A stretch of DNA of 64,000 bases from Mesorhizobium sp. NFR06 (GTDB lineage: Bacteria; Pseudomonadota; Alphaproteobacteria; Rhizobiales; Rhizobiaceae), in NCBI RefSeq assembly GCF_900115245.1, contig NZ_FOVT01000002.1, positions 191,005 to 255,004 on the forward strand, in the 5' to 3' direction. The position numbers were made by a program, and so were the translations under genes. Shown piece after piece: positions 51,775 through 59,884 of the stretch. Under the pieces are notes generated by a model. That model ran no database searches and was not told the DNA's origin. It saw only the letters and a program-made list of their open reading frames with translations. Numbering within the stretch: position 1 is the first letter of the stretch; every line of letters starts with the position of its first letter.

Positions 51775-52860
51775 TCAGGCCTCGAACTGGCAGCTCGGCG
51801 TCGAGCGCGACAGCGCTGCTTCATCGGCGTCCATCTCGGTCTCGATGCCATCGAAGAGCGGCGTCGACATGTAACGCTCGCCGGTGTCGGGCAGCATGCA
51901 CAGGATCACCGATCCGGCCGGAGCGGTTCCGGCGATCTGGCGCGCCACGGCGAAGGTGGCGCCGCCGGAGATGCCGGTGAAAATGCCTTCCTGCTGCGCC
52001 AGCGCCTTGGTCCATTTAATGCCTTCCGGACCGGAGATCGGCACCACTTCGTCGTAATAGCGCTGGTCGATTGCCTCCTGCAGCACATTGGGGATGAAGT
52101 CCGGCGTCCAGCCCTGGATCGGATGCGGCTCGAAAGCCGGGTGGCTGGCTGCCGGCGCGCCGCCGACGCCACGCTCCTGCGCCTTGCCGCTGCCGATCAG
52201 CTGCGCGTTGGCAGGCTCGGCGAGCACGATCTTGACCTCCGGCCGTTCGCGGCGCAGCACGCGCCCGACGCCGGCGACAGTGCCGCCCGTGCCATATCCG
52301 GTGACCAGATAATCAAGCCTTGAACCGGCGAAATCGTTAATGATCTCGCGCCCCGTGGTCGCCTCGTGGATGGCAGCATTGGCCTCGGTCTCGAACTGGC
52401 GGGCCAGGAACCAGCCATTGGCTTCGGCGAGCTCGACCGCCTTCTTGTACATGCCGAAACCCTTCTGGGCGCGCGGCGTCAGCACAACCTTTGCGCCAAG
52501 CATGCGCATCAACTTGCGGCGTTCGACGGAGAAGCTGTCGGCCATCGTCACCACCAGCGGGTAACCTTTCTGCGCGCAGACCATGGCAAGGCCGATGCCG
52601 GTGTTGCCGCTGGTCGCCTCGACCACCGTCTGGCCGGGCTTCAATTTGCCGCTGCGCTCGCCTTCCTCGATGATGTTGAGCGCCAGCCGGTCCTTCACCG
52701 AGGCCGCCGGGTTGAAGAATTCGGCCTTCACATAGATCGTTGCATGCGCCGGACCGAGATTGTTGATGCGGATCACAGGCGTGTCGCCGATCGTATCGAG
52801 AATGCTGTCGAACAGCCGCCTGCGCCCGGTGGTCGTTCTGATTTTCAACTGATGCAACAT
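51775..52860 (-). CDS. cysK: Cysteine synthase A (O-acetylserine sulfhydrylase)
   Basis: This 361-residue PLP enzyme forms cysteine from O-acetylserine and sulfide. The PLP Lys is in FFNPAASVKDRLAL (Lys 56), the substrate loop TSGNTGIGLA and the phosphate loop GYGTGGTVAGVG are present, with SGGATFAVARQIA near the C-terminus. It is about 40 residues longer than typical CysK, with extensions at both ends (QLKIRTTTGRRRLFD and a tail ending SCQFEA). ATG 52860 follows AAGGAGC. It faces the SARP-like regulator at 53055. Confidence 0.92.
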   Translation of the reverse strand: MLHQLKIRTTTGRRRLFDSILDTIGDTPVIRINNLGPAHATIYVKAEFFNPAASVKDRLALNIIEEGERSGKLKPGQTVVEATSGNTGIGLAMVCAQKGYPLVVTMADSFSVERRKLMRMLGAKVVLTPRAQKGFGMYKKAVELAEANGWFLARQFETEANAAIHEATTGREIINDFAGSRLDYLVTGYGTGGTVAGVGRVLRRERPEVKIVLAEPANAQLIGSGKAQERGVGGAPAASHPAFEPHPIQGWTPDFIPNVLQEAIDQRYYDEVVPISGPEGIKWTKALAQQEGIFTGISGGATFAVARQIAGTAPAGSVILCMLPDTGERYMSTPLFDGIETEMDADEAALSRSTPSCQFEA

Positions 52861-52957
52861 GGCTTTGCTCCTTGATGCGCTCACACACCGGTTACAGGCC
52901 GGCGGTTTGGGCGGCGCGGTTTCGACACCTTGCCGCGTTAGTAGCGTCTGACTTGCC

Positions 52958-52983
52958 GGCAATTCGGCCCGGCAATTCGGCCC
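52958..52983. repeat. 13-bp tandem duplication in the cysK/regulator intergenic region
   Basis: GGCAATTCGGCCC occurs twice without spacing (52958-52970 and 52971-52983), about 70 bp before the regulator's ATG. It could be a binding site pair or a slippage product. Confidence 0.75.
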
Positions 52984-53054
52984 GGCGTCGGCAATGGCTG
53001 CATCCGGCACGAAATTCGCCGCCGTATGCGCCCTGTCGTGTTTGGTGATAGAAG

Positions 53055-55118
53055 ATGGAACGACTGGTCAGCGTGGGAACGAGCGTGGAAGCCGGCGTGG
53101 AATCCGTTCGATCGGCCCTGAAAAGCCAGGCTGCCGGCCTGTCGATCCGGCTGCTCGGCCCGCTCGGGATTGCACGCGACGGCGCCGCGGTCGCGCTGCC
53201 ATCGTCGCGCAAACTGCGCGCCCTGCTCGCCTATCTCGTCCTGGCGCCCCACCCTGTCGGCCGCGGCCGGCTTTGCGAGCTTCTCTGGGATGTGCCCAAC
53301 GACCCGCGCGGCGAGTTGCGCTGGTGCCTGAGCAAGCTGCGTGCCGCGCTTGATGACCCGGATCGGCGCCGGGTCGAAACCGACGCCGATACGGTCTCGC
53401 TTCGCCTCGACGATGTCCAAGTCGATGCGCTGGATGCCGCATCGGCGGTGGCCGAAGGCGTCGAGACGCTGGATCTCATGCGCCTGCAAAAGCTGTCGCG
53501 GCATTTCGCCGGCGATTTTCTCGATGGCCTGGAGCTCGATCGCAGCCCGCATTTCGGCAGTTGGCTGACGGCGCAGCGCCGTCGGTTTCACTCATCTCAT
53601 ATCGCCGTTATCGAGCATATCATCCGCCTTTTGCCGCCGGAGACCGACGAGGCCAGCGCCTATCTGGACAGTTGGCTGGAGCTTGCACCCTTCGACGGCC
53701 GCGCGCATGTCGCGTTGTTGGAAAACCTGGCCAGGCGCGGTCAGATCGCCGCCGCCGAACGGCATCTCACCGCTGCGGCGGAGTTGTTCCGCTCGGAAGA
53801 ATTGGATTTCACGGCGATCCGCGAAGCATGGCACGAGATTAGAGCCCGGAATGCAGCTGCGATGTCCTGCGCCCGATCCGGGCCGTCTTTTCCGGTCCCG
53901 CCGCCGATCGCCGCGATCGAGTCCGAGCCGGCCGCGACGCGCCGGGCTTCGCTGGCGGTCATGCCGTTCGCCGAGGATGCCGCAGCTTTTCGTGGCGGGC
54001 TGGCCGACGGCCTGACACACGACATCATCACCCGTCTCGCCAAGCTGCGCGACTTTTTCGTCATCGCCCGCGGCTCGGTGTTTGCCCTGGCGGAGAAGAA
54101 CATCGCGCCCGACGACGCCGGGCGCAGGCTGAATGTCGACTATGTCGCGACGGGTTCGGTCCGCAATTTGTCTGGTCGCGTCATCGTCTCGGTCGAACTG
54201 GTCGAGGTGCGTACGGCGAGGATCGTCTGGGTCGAGACCTTCGAGCACCAGCCGGACGAAATCTTCGTCGTCATCGAGGATATCGGCAACAGCATCGTCT
54301 CCTCGATCGCCGCCGAAGTCGCGACGGTCGAGCGCAACCGCGCATTGCTCAAGGCGCCCAACTCGCTCAACGCCTGGGAGGCCTATCATCGCGGCCTGTG
54401 GCACATGTATCGCTTCACCCGCCAGGAAAACGAACTGGCGCAGCACTTCTTCGGCGAGGCGTTGAAGCTCGATCCCACTTTCGCCCGCGCCTATGCCGGC
54501 ATGTCCTTCACCCACTGGCAGAACGCTTTCCAACGCTGGGGCGATCGCGACCGTGAGACGGCACTGGCCTTCGAAAGCGCCGGCCACAGCCTTCTGGTCG
54601 ACGACCGCAACCCCGCCGCGCACTGGGCGATGGGCCGCGCGCTGTGGCTACGCGGCGAGCAGGAAGGCTCCCTGCTTGAACTGACAGAGGCGGTCGACCT
54701 CAGCCCGAACTTCGCGCTCGGCCACTATTCGCTGTCCTTCGTGCACTCTCAGTCGGGCGATCCCAGGTCGGCGATCGGCTCGTCCGATCATTCACGCCAT
54801 CTGAGCCCCTTCGACCCGCTGCTGTTCGGCATGATGGGCGCTCGCGCCATGGCGCATGCTCGCCTCGGCGAATACGACGAAGCTGCGGAATGGGCGCTGA
54901 AGGCGGCCGCAAGGCCCAATGCCCATGTCATCATCCTGGCGATCGCCGCCCACTGCCTGGCACTGGCCGACCGGCGCGACGAAGCGGGAAACTTCGCCGC
55001 CGCGCTCCGCAACACGTTGCCGGATTACCGCGCCGACGATTTCATCGCCACCTTCCGCTTCGATCGCGACGGCGAGGCTTTGTTCCGGAGCGGCGCCAAG
55101 CTCATTGGGCTGAACTGA
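53055..55118 (+). CDS. SARP/BTAD-type regulator fused to a TolB-like domain and TPR repeats
   Basis: A 687-residue soluble protein. Residues about 28-110 form an OmpR-like winged helix (LSIRLLGPLGIARDGAAVAL, LRALLAYLVLAPHPVGRGRL); about 120-270 the bacterial transcriptional activator domain with helical repeats; about 300-430 a TolB N-terminal-like domain (SLAVMPFAEDAAAFRGGLADGL, VDYVATGSVRNLSGRV); and about 445-640 TPR-like repeats (LDPTFARAYAGMSFTHWQ, LSPNFALGHYSLSFVHSQSG). No adenylate cyclase or membrane segment is present. It is divergent from cysK, so control of the cysK-decarboxylase pair is likely. Ligand unknown. Confidence 0.88.
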   Translation: MERLVSVGTSVEAGVESVRSALKSQAAGLSIRLLGPLGIARDGAAVALPSSRKLRALLAYLVLAPHPVGRGRLCELLWDVPNDPRGELRWCLSKLRAALDDPDRRRVETDADTVSLRLDDVQVDALDAASAVAEGVETLDLMRLQKLSRHFAGDFLDGLELDRSPHFGSWLTAQRRRFHSSHIAVIEHIIRLLPPETDEASAYLDSWLELAPFDGRAHVALLENLARRGQIAAAERHLTAAAELFRSEELDFTAIREAWHEIRARNAAAMSCARSGPSFPVPPPIAAIESEPAATRRASLAVMPFAEDAAAFRGGLADGLTHDIITRLAKLRDFFVIARGSVFALAEKNIAPDDAGRRLNVDYVATGSVRNLSGRVIVSVELVEVRTARIVWVETFEHQPDEIFVVIEDIGNSIVSSIAAEVATVERNRALLKAPNSLNAWEAYHRGLWHMYRFTRQENELAQHFFGEALKLDPTFARAYAGMSFTHWQNAFQRWGDRDRETALAFESAGHSLLVDDRNPAAHWAMGRALWLRGEQEGSLLELTEAVDLSPNFALGHYSLSFVHSQSGDPRSAIGSSDHSRHLSPFDPLLFGMMGARAMAHARLGEYDEAAEWALKAAARPNAHVIILAIAAHCLALADRRDEAGNFAAALRNTLPDYRADDFIATFRFDRDGEALFRSGAKLIGLN

Positions 55119-55150
55119 CTCCGAAACATGTCGCCCAAGACGACGCACTC

Positions 55151-55231
55151 TGGAGCCAGGAAAAGTGTGACACGGTTTTCCGTCAGGAAAACAAAGAACG
55201 TTTCGCCGTTTCCGTGAAACGGTGAAATGCT
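55151..55231. repeat. Palindromic repeat family 4, second copy
   Basis: TGGAGCCAGGAAAAGTGTGA, CACGGTTTTCC and GTTTCCGTGAAACGGTGAAA repeat the blocks found at 45995-46125, in the same order. It lies right after the SARP-like gene and next to a family 3 copy. Confidence 0.7.
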
Positions 55232-55234
55232 CCA

Positions 55235-55339
55235 ATGCATGTCGCCCAGAAGTGTGCAGCGGTTCTGGGATGACGACATGCATCAAAACAAAGACTTAAA
55301 GCGCGTCGCCTGAATCCGTTTCAGCGCGACGCGCTTTAA
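55235..55339. repeat. Palindromic repeat family 3, copy C
   Basis: First hairpin: GCATGTCG with CCCAGAA, loop GTGTGCAGCGG, then TTCTGGG and CGACATGC (55236-55283). Second hairpin: TTAAAGCGCGTCGC (55296-55309) and its exact complement (55326-55339). The stop codon of the leftward MBL/rhodanese gene (55336-55338) lies inside the second arm. Confidence 0.92.
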
Positions 55340-56373
55340 TGGATCAGCGGACCGCTAGCCTTTCGCCAGGCATCGATGCCGCCCTGAATGTGGCGGGCGC
55401 TGGCGATGCCGACGTCCTGCGCCGCCTGCACAGCCATCGCCGAACGCTCGCCGAAGGCGCAGTAGAACAGAAGCTGCTTGCTCGTCGACTTCGCCAGCTC
55501 ATGCAGCATGCCGCCGGCGGCGATGTTTTCCTGCAGCCGTCCATAAGGCAGATGGATCGCGCCGGGGATGACGCCGTGGCGCTCACGCTCGGTCTGCTCG
55601 CGCAGGTCGATCAACGCCACGTCGGGCCGCCCGACCAGCGCCAGCGCCTGTTCGGCGGTTACCGCCCAGCCGCGGCTCGCAATATCGTCCTGATGCAGTC
55701 CCACCCTCATATTCGCCGGCACCGCGACATCCATCATCTTCGGGTTGGACAGATTGAGATTGTTCATGATGTTCACATACTCGTCGACCGACTTCACCTG
55801 CAGGCGCGGGTTGAAGGCCTTTTCCTCGCCGATCGTCGACACCGTCTCGCCCTTGTAGTCATGCGCGGGAAAGACCAGCGTTTCGTCGGGCAGCTTGAGC
55901 AGGCGGCCGAAGATCGATTCATACTGCTGGCGCGGATCGCCATTCTGGAAGTCGGTGCGACCGGTGCCACGGATGAGCAGCGTATCGCCGGTGAAGACAC
56001 GGTCAGGCAGGATGAAACTGTAGGAATCGTCGGTGTGGCCGGGCGTATAGATGACGTCGAGCGCCAGGCCCTCGATGCCAAGCTTGTCGCCGTCGGCAAG
56101 CCGCATCGACACCACGTCGGCCTTGGTCTGCTCGCCCATCACCGTCACGCAATGCGTCTTGTCGCGCAGCGCGCCGAGGCCGGTGATGTGGTCGGCATGA
56201 AGATGCGTGTCGACCGCCTTGACCAGCCTGAGGTCGAGTTCGTTGACCAGTTGCAGGTAGCGATCGACCTTCTCCAGCACGGGATCGATGATCAGCGCCT
56301 CGCCGCCCCGGCGGCTGGCCAGCAGATAGGAATAGGTGCCCGAAACGGAATCGAAGAGCTGACGGAAGATCAT
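55336..56373 (-). CDS. MBL-fold persulfide dioxygenase-like protein fused to a rhodanese domain
   Basis: A 345-residue protein. The N-terminal metallo-beta-lactamase domain shows the ETHE1-type metal motif THLHADHITG (about 57-66), then TPGHTDDSY and FTGDTLLIRGTGRTDFQ, and FPAHDYKG. The C-terminal 110 residues are a rhodanese domain with LIDLREQTERERHGVIPGAIH and active-site Cys in LLFYCAFGERSA. ETHE1 enzymes oxidise glutathione persulfide to sulfite; the rhodanese part would handle the sulfane sulfur. It fits beside cysK in sulfide handling. ATG 56373 follows AAAGGGA. Confidence 0.93.
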   Translation of the reverse strand: MIFRQLFDSVSGTYSYLLASRRGGEALIIDPVLEKVDRYLQLVNELDLRLVKAVDTHLHADHITGLGALRDKTHCVTVMGEQTKADVVSMRLADGDKLGIEGLALDVIYTPGHTDDSYSFILPDRVFTGDTLLIRGTGRTDFQNGDPRQQYESIFGRLLKLPDETLVFPAHDYKGETVSTIGEEKAFNPRLQVKSVDEYVNIMNNLNLSNPKMMDVAVPANMRVGLHQDDIASRGWAVTAEQALALVGRPDVALIDLREQTERERHGVIPGAIHLPYGRLQENIAAGGMLHELAKSTSKQLLFYCAFGERSAMAVQAAQDVGIASARHIQGGIDAWRKASGPLIH

Positions 56374-56465
56374 TCGCGTCCCTTTCGCCTGACGTCGTGA
56401 TCCGGCTGTTAGCCAGTCTAGAACAAGCTCGAAGGGCCCGCCAGCGGAACACCTCACGCTTGTCC

Positions 56466-56491
56466 AAAAAAGGCGGGAACCCCTACCGCCT
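56466..56491 (-). terminator. Rho-independent terminator overlapping the choV stop
   Basis: On the minus strand AGGCGG, then TAGGGGTTC as loop, then CCGCCT followed by six T residues. The left arm is formed by the last sense codons of choV. Confidence 0.75.
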
Positions 56492-57664
56492 GAGCACCGC
56501 GCTCAGCACGTCCCTGATGCCGATGGCCCCGACGAAGCGCGATCCTTCGTCGAACAGCGCCACGGGTGCGGTCTGCGAGCGGTGCATGGCCAGCATCACC
56601 GTCTTCAACGACGTGCCGGGATTGGCCCAGAACACTTGCGACCCCTCCTCCGGCTGGCGCTCGACATCGGCGCAGGATACCCACACCGCTGGCTTGCCGT
56701 CGCGCTCGGCCGCGGCCACCAGGCCATGCCCGTCGATCTTGAAGCGCGTCGTCTTGCGCCGGTCGAGCCACACCCAGCCGTCGTCGCCCTGCTCCAGGTC
56801 GCGACGGTCGCGCATCACGTTCCACGCCGTCAGCACCGACAGCGGGTTAACATTGGCGATGAAGTCGCGCACATAGTCGTTGGCGGGCCGCAGAACGATG
56901 TCTTCCGGCGCGCCGGTCTGCACGATGCGGCCGCCCTCCATGATCGTGATGTGGCTGCCGATCTTCAGCGCCTCCTCGAGGTCGTGGCTGACGAAGATGA
57001 TGGTCTTCTTCAGCTCGGCCTGGAGCTGCAGGAGTTCGTCCTGCAGCTTGGTGCGGATCAGCGGGTCCAATGCCGAGAACGGCTCGTCCATCAACAGGAT
57101 CGGCGCCTCGGTGGCGAAGGCGCGCGCCAGACCGACACGCTGCTGCATGCCGCCCGAAAGCTCGTGCGCGTATTTCTTCGACCACTGGTCGAGGTGGACG
57201 AGCTGCAGCTGCTTGTGCACGCGCGCCTTGCGCTCTGCCTCCGGCACGCCTGCGAGCTCGAGGCCGAAGCCGACATTTTCCTCGACCGTGCGCCACGGCA
57301 GCAGGCCGAACTGCTGGAACACCATGGCCACTTGCTTCTGGCGCAGCCGGCGCAGGGTCGCTTCGTCGCAGGTGACGACATCGACGGTGCGGTCGCCATC
57401 CTTGACCAGCACCTGGCCGCGCGACACGACGTTCAGCCGGTTGACCGCCCTGAGCAGCGTCGACTTGCCGGAGCCGGAAAGGCCCATCAGCACCGAGATC
57501 TCGCCCTCGTGCACGGTGAGGCTGGCGTCGGCGCAGCCCAGCACGTTGCCGGTCTTTTCGAGGATCTCGGCACGCGTGGCGCCCTTGTCGATCATCGCCA
57601 GCGAACCTGATTGGTCAGCGCCGAAGACGATGTCTACGTTCTTGAAATCAACCGCGACGGTCAT
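56483..57664 (-). CDS. choV: Choline/glycine betaine ABC transporter ATPase (ChoV-like)
   Basis: A 393-residue ATPase of the ProV/OpuA group. It has Walker A GLSGSGKST, Q-loop FQQFGLLPWRTVEENVGFGLEL, signature LSGGMQQRVGLARAFA, Walker B LLMDEPFSALDPLI and SHDLEEALKIG. The C-terminal 110 residues form a CBS-like region that may sense ionic strength. The N-terminus FKNVDIVFG with an insertion before the Walker A is typical of rhizobial ChoV. It overlaps choW by four bases and ends in a terminator. Confidence 0.92.
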   Translation of the reverse strand: MTVAVDFKNVDIVFGADQSGSLAMIDKGATRAEILEKTGNVLGCADASLTVHEGEISVLMGLSGSGKSTLLRAVNRLNVVSRGQVLVKDGDRTVDVVTCDEATLRRLRQKQVAMVFQQFGLLPWRTVEENVGFGLELAGVPEAERKARVHKQLQLVHLDQWSKKYAHELSGGMQQRVGLARAFATEAPILLMDEPFSALDPLIRTKLQDELLQLQAELKKTIIFVSHDLEEALKIGSHITIMEGGRIVQTGAPEDIVLRPANDYVRDFIANVNPLSVLTAWNVMRDRRDLEQGDDGWVWLDRRKTTRFKIDGHGLVAAAERDGKPAVWVSCADVERQPEEGSQVFWANPGTSLKTVMLAMHRSQTAPVALFDEGSRFVGAIGIRDVLSAVLRR

Positions 57665-58515
57665 TTCTTGCCTCCAACGCCGATGCGGGTCATGCGGTCG
57701 AGCACGATGGCGAGCACGACGATGGCGAGGCCCGCCTCAAGCCCGAGATCGATGCGGCGCGAGCCGAGCGCGCGGTTGATTTCCGTGCCGAGGCCGCCGG
57801 CGCCGATGAGGGCGGCGAACACCACCATCGACAGCGACAGCATGATCGATTGCGTCAGGCCAGCCATGATGGTCGGCAGCGCCGATGGCAACTCCACCTT
57901 CCACAGCAGCTGGCTCTTGGTGGCGCCGAAGGCCTCGCCCGCTTCGATGATTGCCTTGGGCACCGAAACCACGCCGAGATGCGTGAGCCGCACGGCTGTC
58001 GGAATGACGAAGATGATGGTGACGATCAGTCCGGGTGCGTTGCCGAGCCCGAACAGCGTCAGCACCGGGATCAGGTAGACGAAGGTCGGCAGCGTCTGCA
58101 TCAGGTCGAGCACCGGCAGCATGATGCGATAGACCTTCGGCTTGTGCGCGGCCCAGATGCCGAGCGGCACGCCGATCGCCATCGCCATCGCGGCGGCGGC
58201 CACCACCAGCACCAGCGTCTGCACCGTCTGTTTCCACAGGTTCTGGTTGATGATGAAGATCAGGCCGAGAAAGACGCCGATGGCGAGAGGTCGCGAACGC
58301 TGCAACAGCCAGGCGACGATCGCGATGACCAGCGCCAGCAGAACCGGTGGCACCATCAGCAGGAGATCCACCGCCCCGTCGAGGATGAAATTCAGCCCGT
58401 TTGAAAACGCCCGAAAGACGGTGTCGAAATTGTCGGTCAGGAACCCGAAGAAGGCCTTGCCCCATGGGCCGATGGGGATTCTGTAGTCGGTCAGGAATTT
58501 CGAAATCGGATCCAT
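57661..58515 (-). CDS. choW: Choline/glycine betaine ABC transporter permease (ChoW-like)
   Basis: A 284-residue inner-membrane permease with about six helices. It starts with an amphipathic region (KFLTDYRIPIGPWGKAFFGFL) and contains the coupling motif EAGEAFGATKSQLLWKVELPSALPTIMAGL, as in ProW/OpuAB. It forms the channel for choline imported by ChoX and powered by ChoV. It lies about 200 bp after choX, separated by a repeat and a terminator, unlike the tight choW-choV overlap. Confidence 0.93.
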   Translation of the reverse strand: MDPISKFLTDYRIPIGPWGKAFFGFLTDNFDTVFRAFSNGLNFILDGAVDLLLMVPPVLLALVIAIVAWLLQRSRPLAIGVFLGLIFIINQNLWKQTVQTLVLVVAAAAMAMAIGVPLGIWAAHKPKVYRIMLPVLDLMQTLPTFVYLIPVLTLFGLGNAPGLIVTIIFVIPTAVRLTHLGVVSVPKAIIEAGEAFGATKSQLLWKVELPSALPTIMAGLTQSIMLSLSMVVFAALIGAGGLGTEINRALGSRRIDLGLEAGLAIVVLAIVLDRMTRIGVGGKK

Positions 58516-58568
58516 CTTTCCCCTCTCGGCTCCGCCGCGCTTGACGTAAGGTCATCTTCTCACAGATT

Positions 58569-58652
58569 AACGCATGTCACCCAAAAGTGTGCAGCGGTTT
58601 TGGGAAAACGACATGCGTCAAAACAGAGGCTTAAAGCGCGCCGCGCTTTAAG
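58569..58652. repeat. Palindromic repeat family 3, copy D (between choX and choW)
   Basis: GCATGTCACCCAAAA, loop GTGTGCAGCGG, then TTTTGGG and CGACATGCGT form one long hairpin; TTAAAGCGC (58632-58640) and GCGCTTTAA (58644-58652) form the second. Sequence order and spacing match copy C at 55235-55339. Confidence 0.92.
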
Positions 58653-58653
58653 A

Positions 58654-58684
58654 AAAAGGGCAGCCTCTTCTAACTGGCTGCCCT
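58654..58684 (-). terminator. Intra-operon terminator after choX
   Basis: On the minus strand GGGCAGCC, a ten-base loop and GGCTGCCC are followed by five T residues. Standing between choX and choW, it would let the binding protein be made in excess over the membrane subunits. Confidence 0.85.
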
Positions 58685-58718
58685 CTTCCCGGATCGCTAT
58701 TCCGGACTCAAAGCCGGC

Positions 58719-59654
58719 TCAGCTCCCGAGCGCGGTCTTGATGGCAGCCGCCGCGTCGCCGCCGTCGAAGGTGGTGACGCCGGCGATCCAGGGCGTGATC
58801 GCGTCCGGATGCTTCTTCAGCCAGTCGGTCGCCACCGTCTGGGCGTCGCCGCCCTTAAGGATCGCGTCCATCATCTGCCCTTCCATGTCGAGATTGAACT
58901 TCAGGTTGGCGATGAACTTGCCGGCGTTCGGGCATTCGGTGGTGTAGCCTTTGCGCACGTTGGTGTAGACGGTGGCAGCGCCGAAGCCGCTGTCGCCCAT
59001 GCCCTCGAGATATGTGATCTTCATAGCGCCCATCACCGGATGCGGCGTCCAGCCGAGGAAGGCGATCCACTCGTTGTTCTTCATCGACTGCTCGGCCTGC
59101 GTCAGCATGCCAGCCTCGGAGGACTCGACAAGCTCGAACCCGGCCAGATTGTCCTTCGGGTTCTTGATCATGTCGAGGATGATGCGGTTGCCGTCATTGC
59201 CGGCCTCGATACCGTAGATCTTGCCGTTGAACTTGTCCTTGAACTTGCCGAGGTCGGTCAGCGTCTTGACGCCGGCGTCCGCGACATAGGTCGGCACGAC
59301 GATGCCGTAGCCGGCGCCGGTCAGGTTGGTGCTGATCGTCTCGACGGAACCGTCGGCGGTATAGTCCTTGATGTCGTTGGTCATCGACGGCATCCAGTTG
59401 CCGAGGAAGACGTCGAGGTCCTTGTTCTTCAGCGACGCATAGGTCACCGGCACCGAGAGCTGGATCACCTGCGGCTCATAGCCGAGCGCGGTGAGCAGCA
59501 CCGAGGCCAGGCCCGTGGTGGCTTGGATGTCGGTCCAGCCGACATCGGACAGGCGGACCGCCTTGCAGCTCGCCGGATCGCCGGCATAGGCGGCGGTCGT
59601 GGACAGAAGCGCCGCGAGGCCGAGGCCTGCGACGAAAGATTTCATACGCGACAT
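58719..59654 (-). CDS. choX: Choline-binding periplasmic protein (ChoX-like)
   Basis: A 311-residue binding protein with a Sec signal peptide (MSRMKSFVAGLGLAALLSTTAAYAG). The aromatic cage that grips the trimethylammonium group in Sinorhizobium meliloti ChoX appears conserved: Trp in LSDVGWTDIQAT (40), Trp in FLGNWMPSM (87), Tyr in GAGYGIVVP and Trp in AFLGWTPHP. It is the first gene of choXWV, importing choline as a nutrient or betaine precursor. ATG 59654 is chosen for its GGGAG site seven bases upstream. Confidence 0.93.
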   Translation of the reverse strand: MSRMKSFVAGLGLAALLSTTAAYAGDPASCKAVRLSDVGWTDIQATTGLASVLLTALGYEPQVIQLSVPVTYASLKNKDLDVFLGNWMPSMTNDIKDYTADGSVETISTNLTGAGYGIVVPTYVADAGVKTLTDLGKFKDKFNGKIYGIEAGNDGNRIILDMIKNPKDNLAGFELVESSEAGMLTQAEQSMKNNEWIAFLGWTPHPVMGAMKITYLEGMGDSGFGAATVYTNVRKGYTTECPNAGKFIANLKFNLDMEGQMMDAILKGGDAQTVATDWLKKHPDAITPWIAGVTTFDGGDAAAAIKTALGS

Positions 59655-59725
59655 AAACTTTCTCCCATTGGAATTCAGAGGCAAAGCGAAGTCACGGTTC
59701 TTGCGCCCGCCTTGTTTCGTCAGCC

Positions 59726-59747
59726 AAACACCATTTTGATGTTGTTT
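59726..59747. promoter_or_regulatory. Inverted repeat upstream of choX, candidate operator
   Basis: AAACACCAT, a TTTG spacer, then ATGTTGTTT: 9-bp arms with one mismatch, about 70-95 bp upstream of the choX start. It may be an operator for choline-responsive control. Confidence 0.5.
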
Positions 59748-59884
59748 CAAGCGGTTCAGCATCACGATGAACGGCGCGCGCTGGCCATTAAGCGACATGA
59801 CGGCTTTTTGAGCGACATGGACTTTTTGGTGGACGGAGCCGGTGCCCTCTCCCCGCGTGGCAGCAAGTCGGCTTAAAAGGCCCC

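Noticed and set aside
53055..55118. Adenylate cyclase with TPR repeats
   Set aside because: No cyclase catalytic motifs are present; the N-terminus is a winged helix with a BTAD domain.
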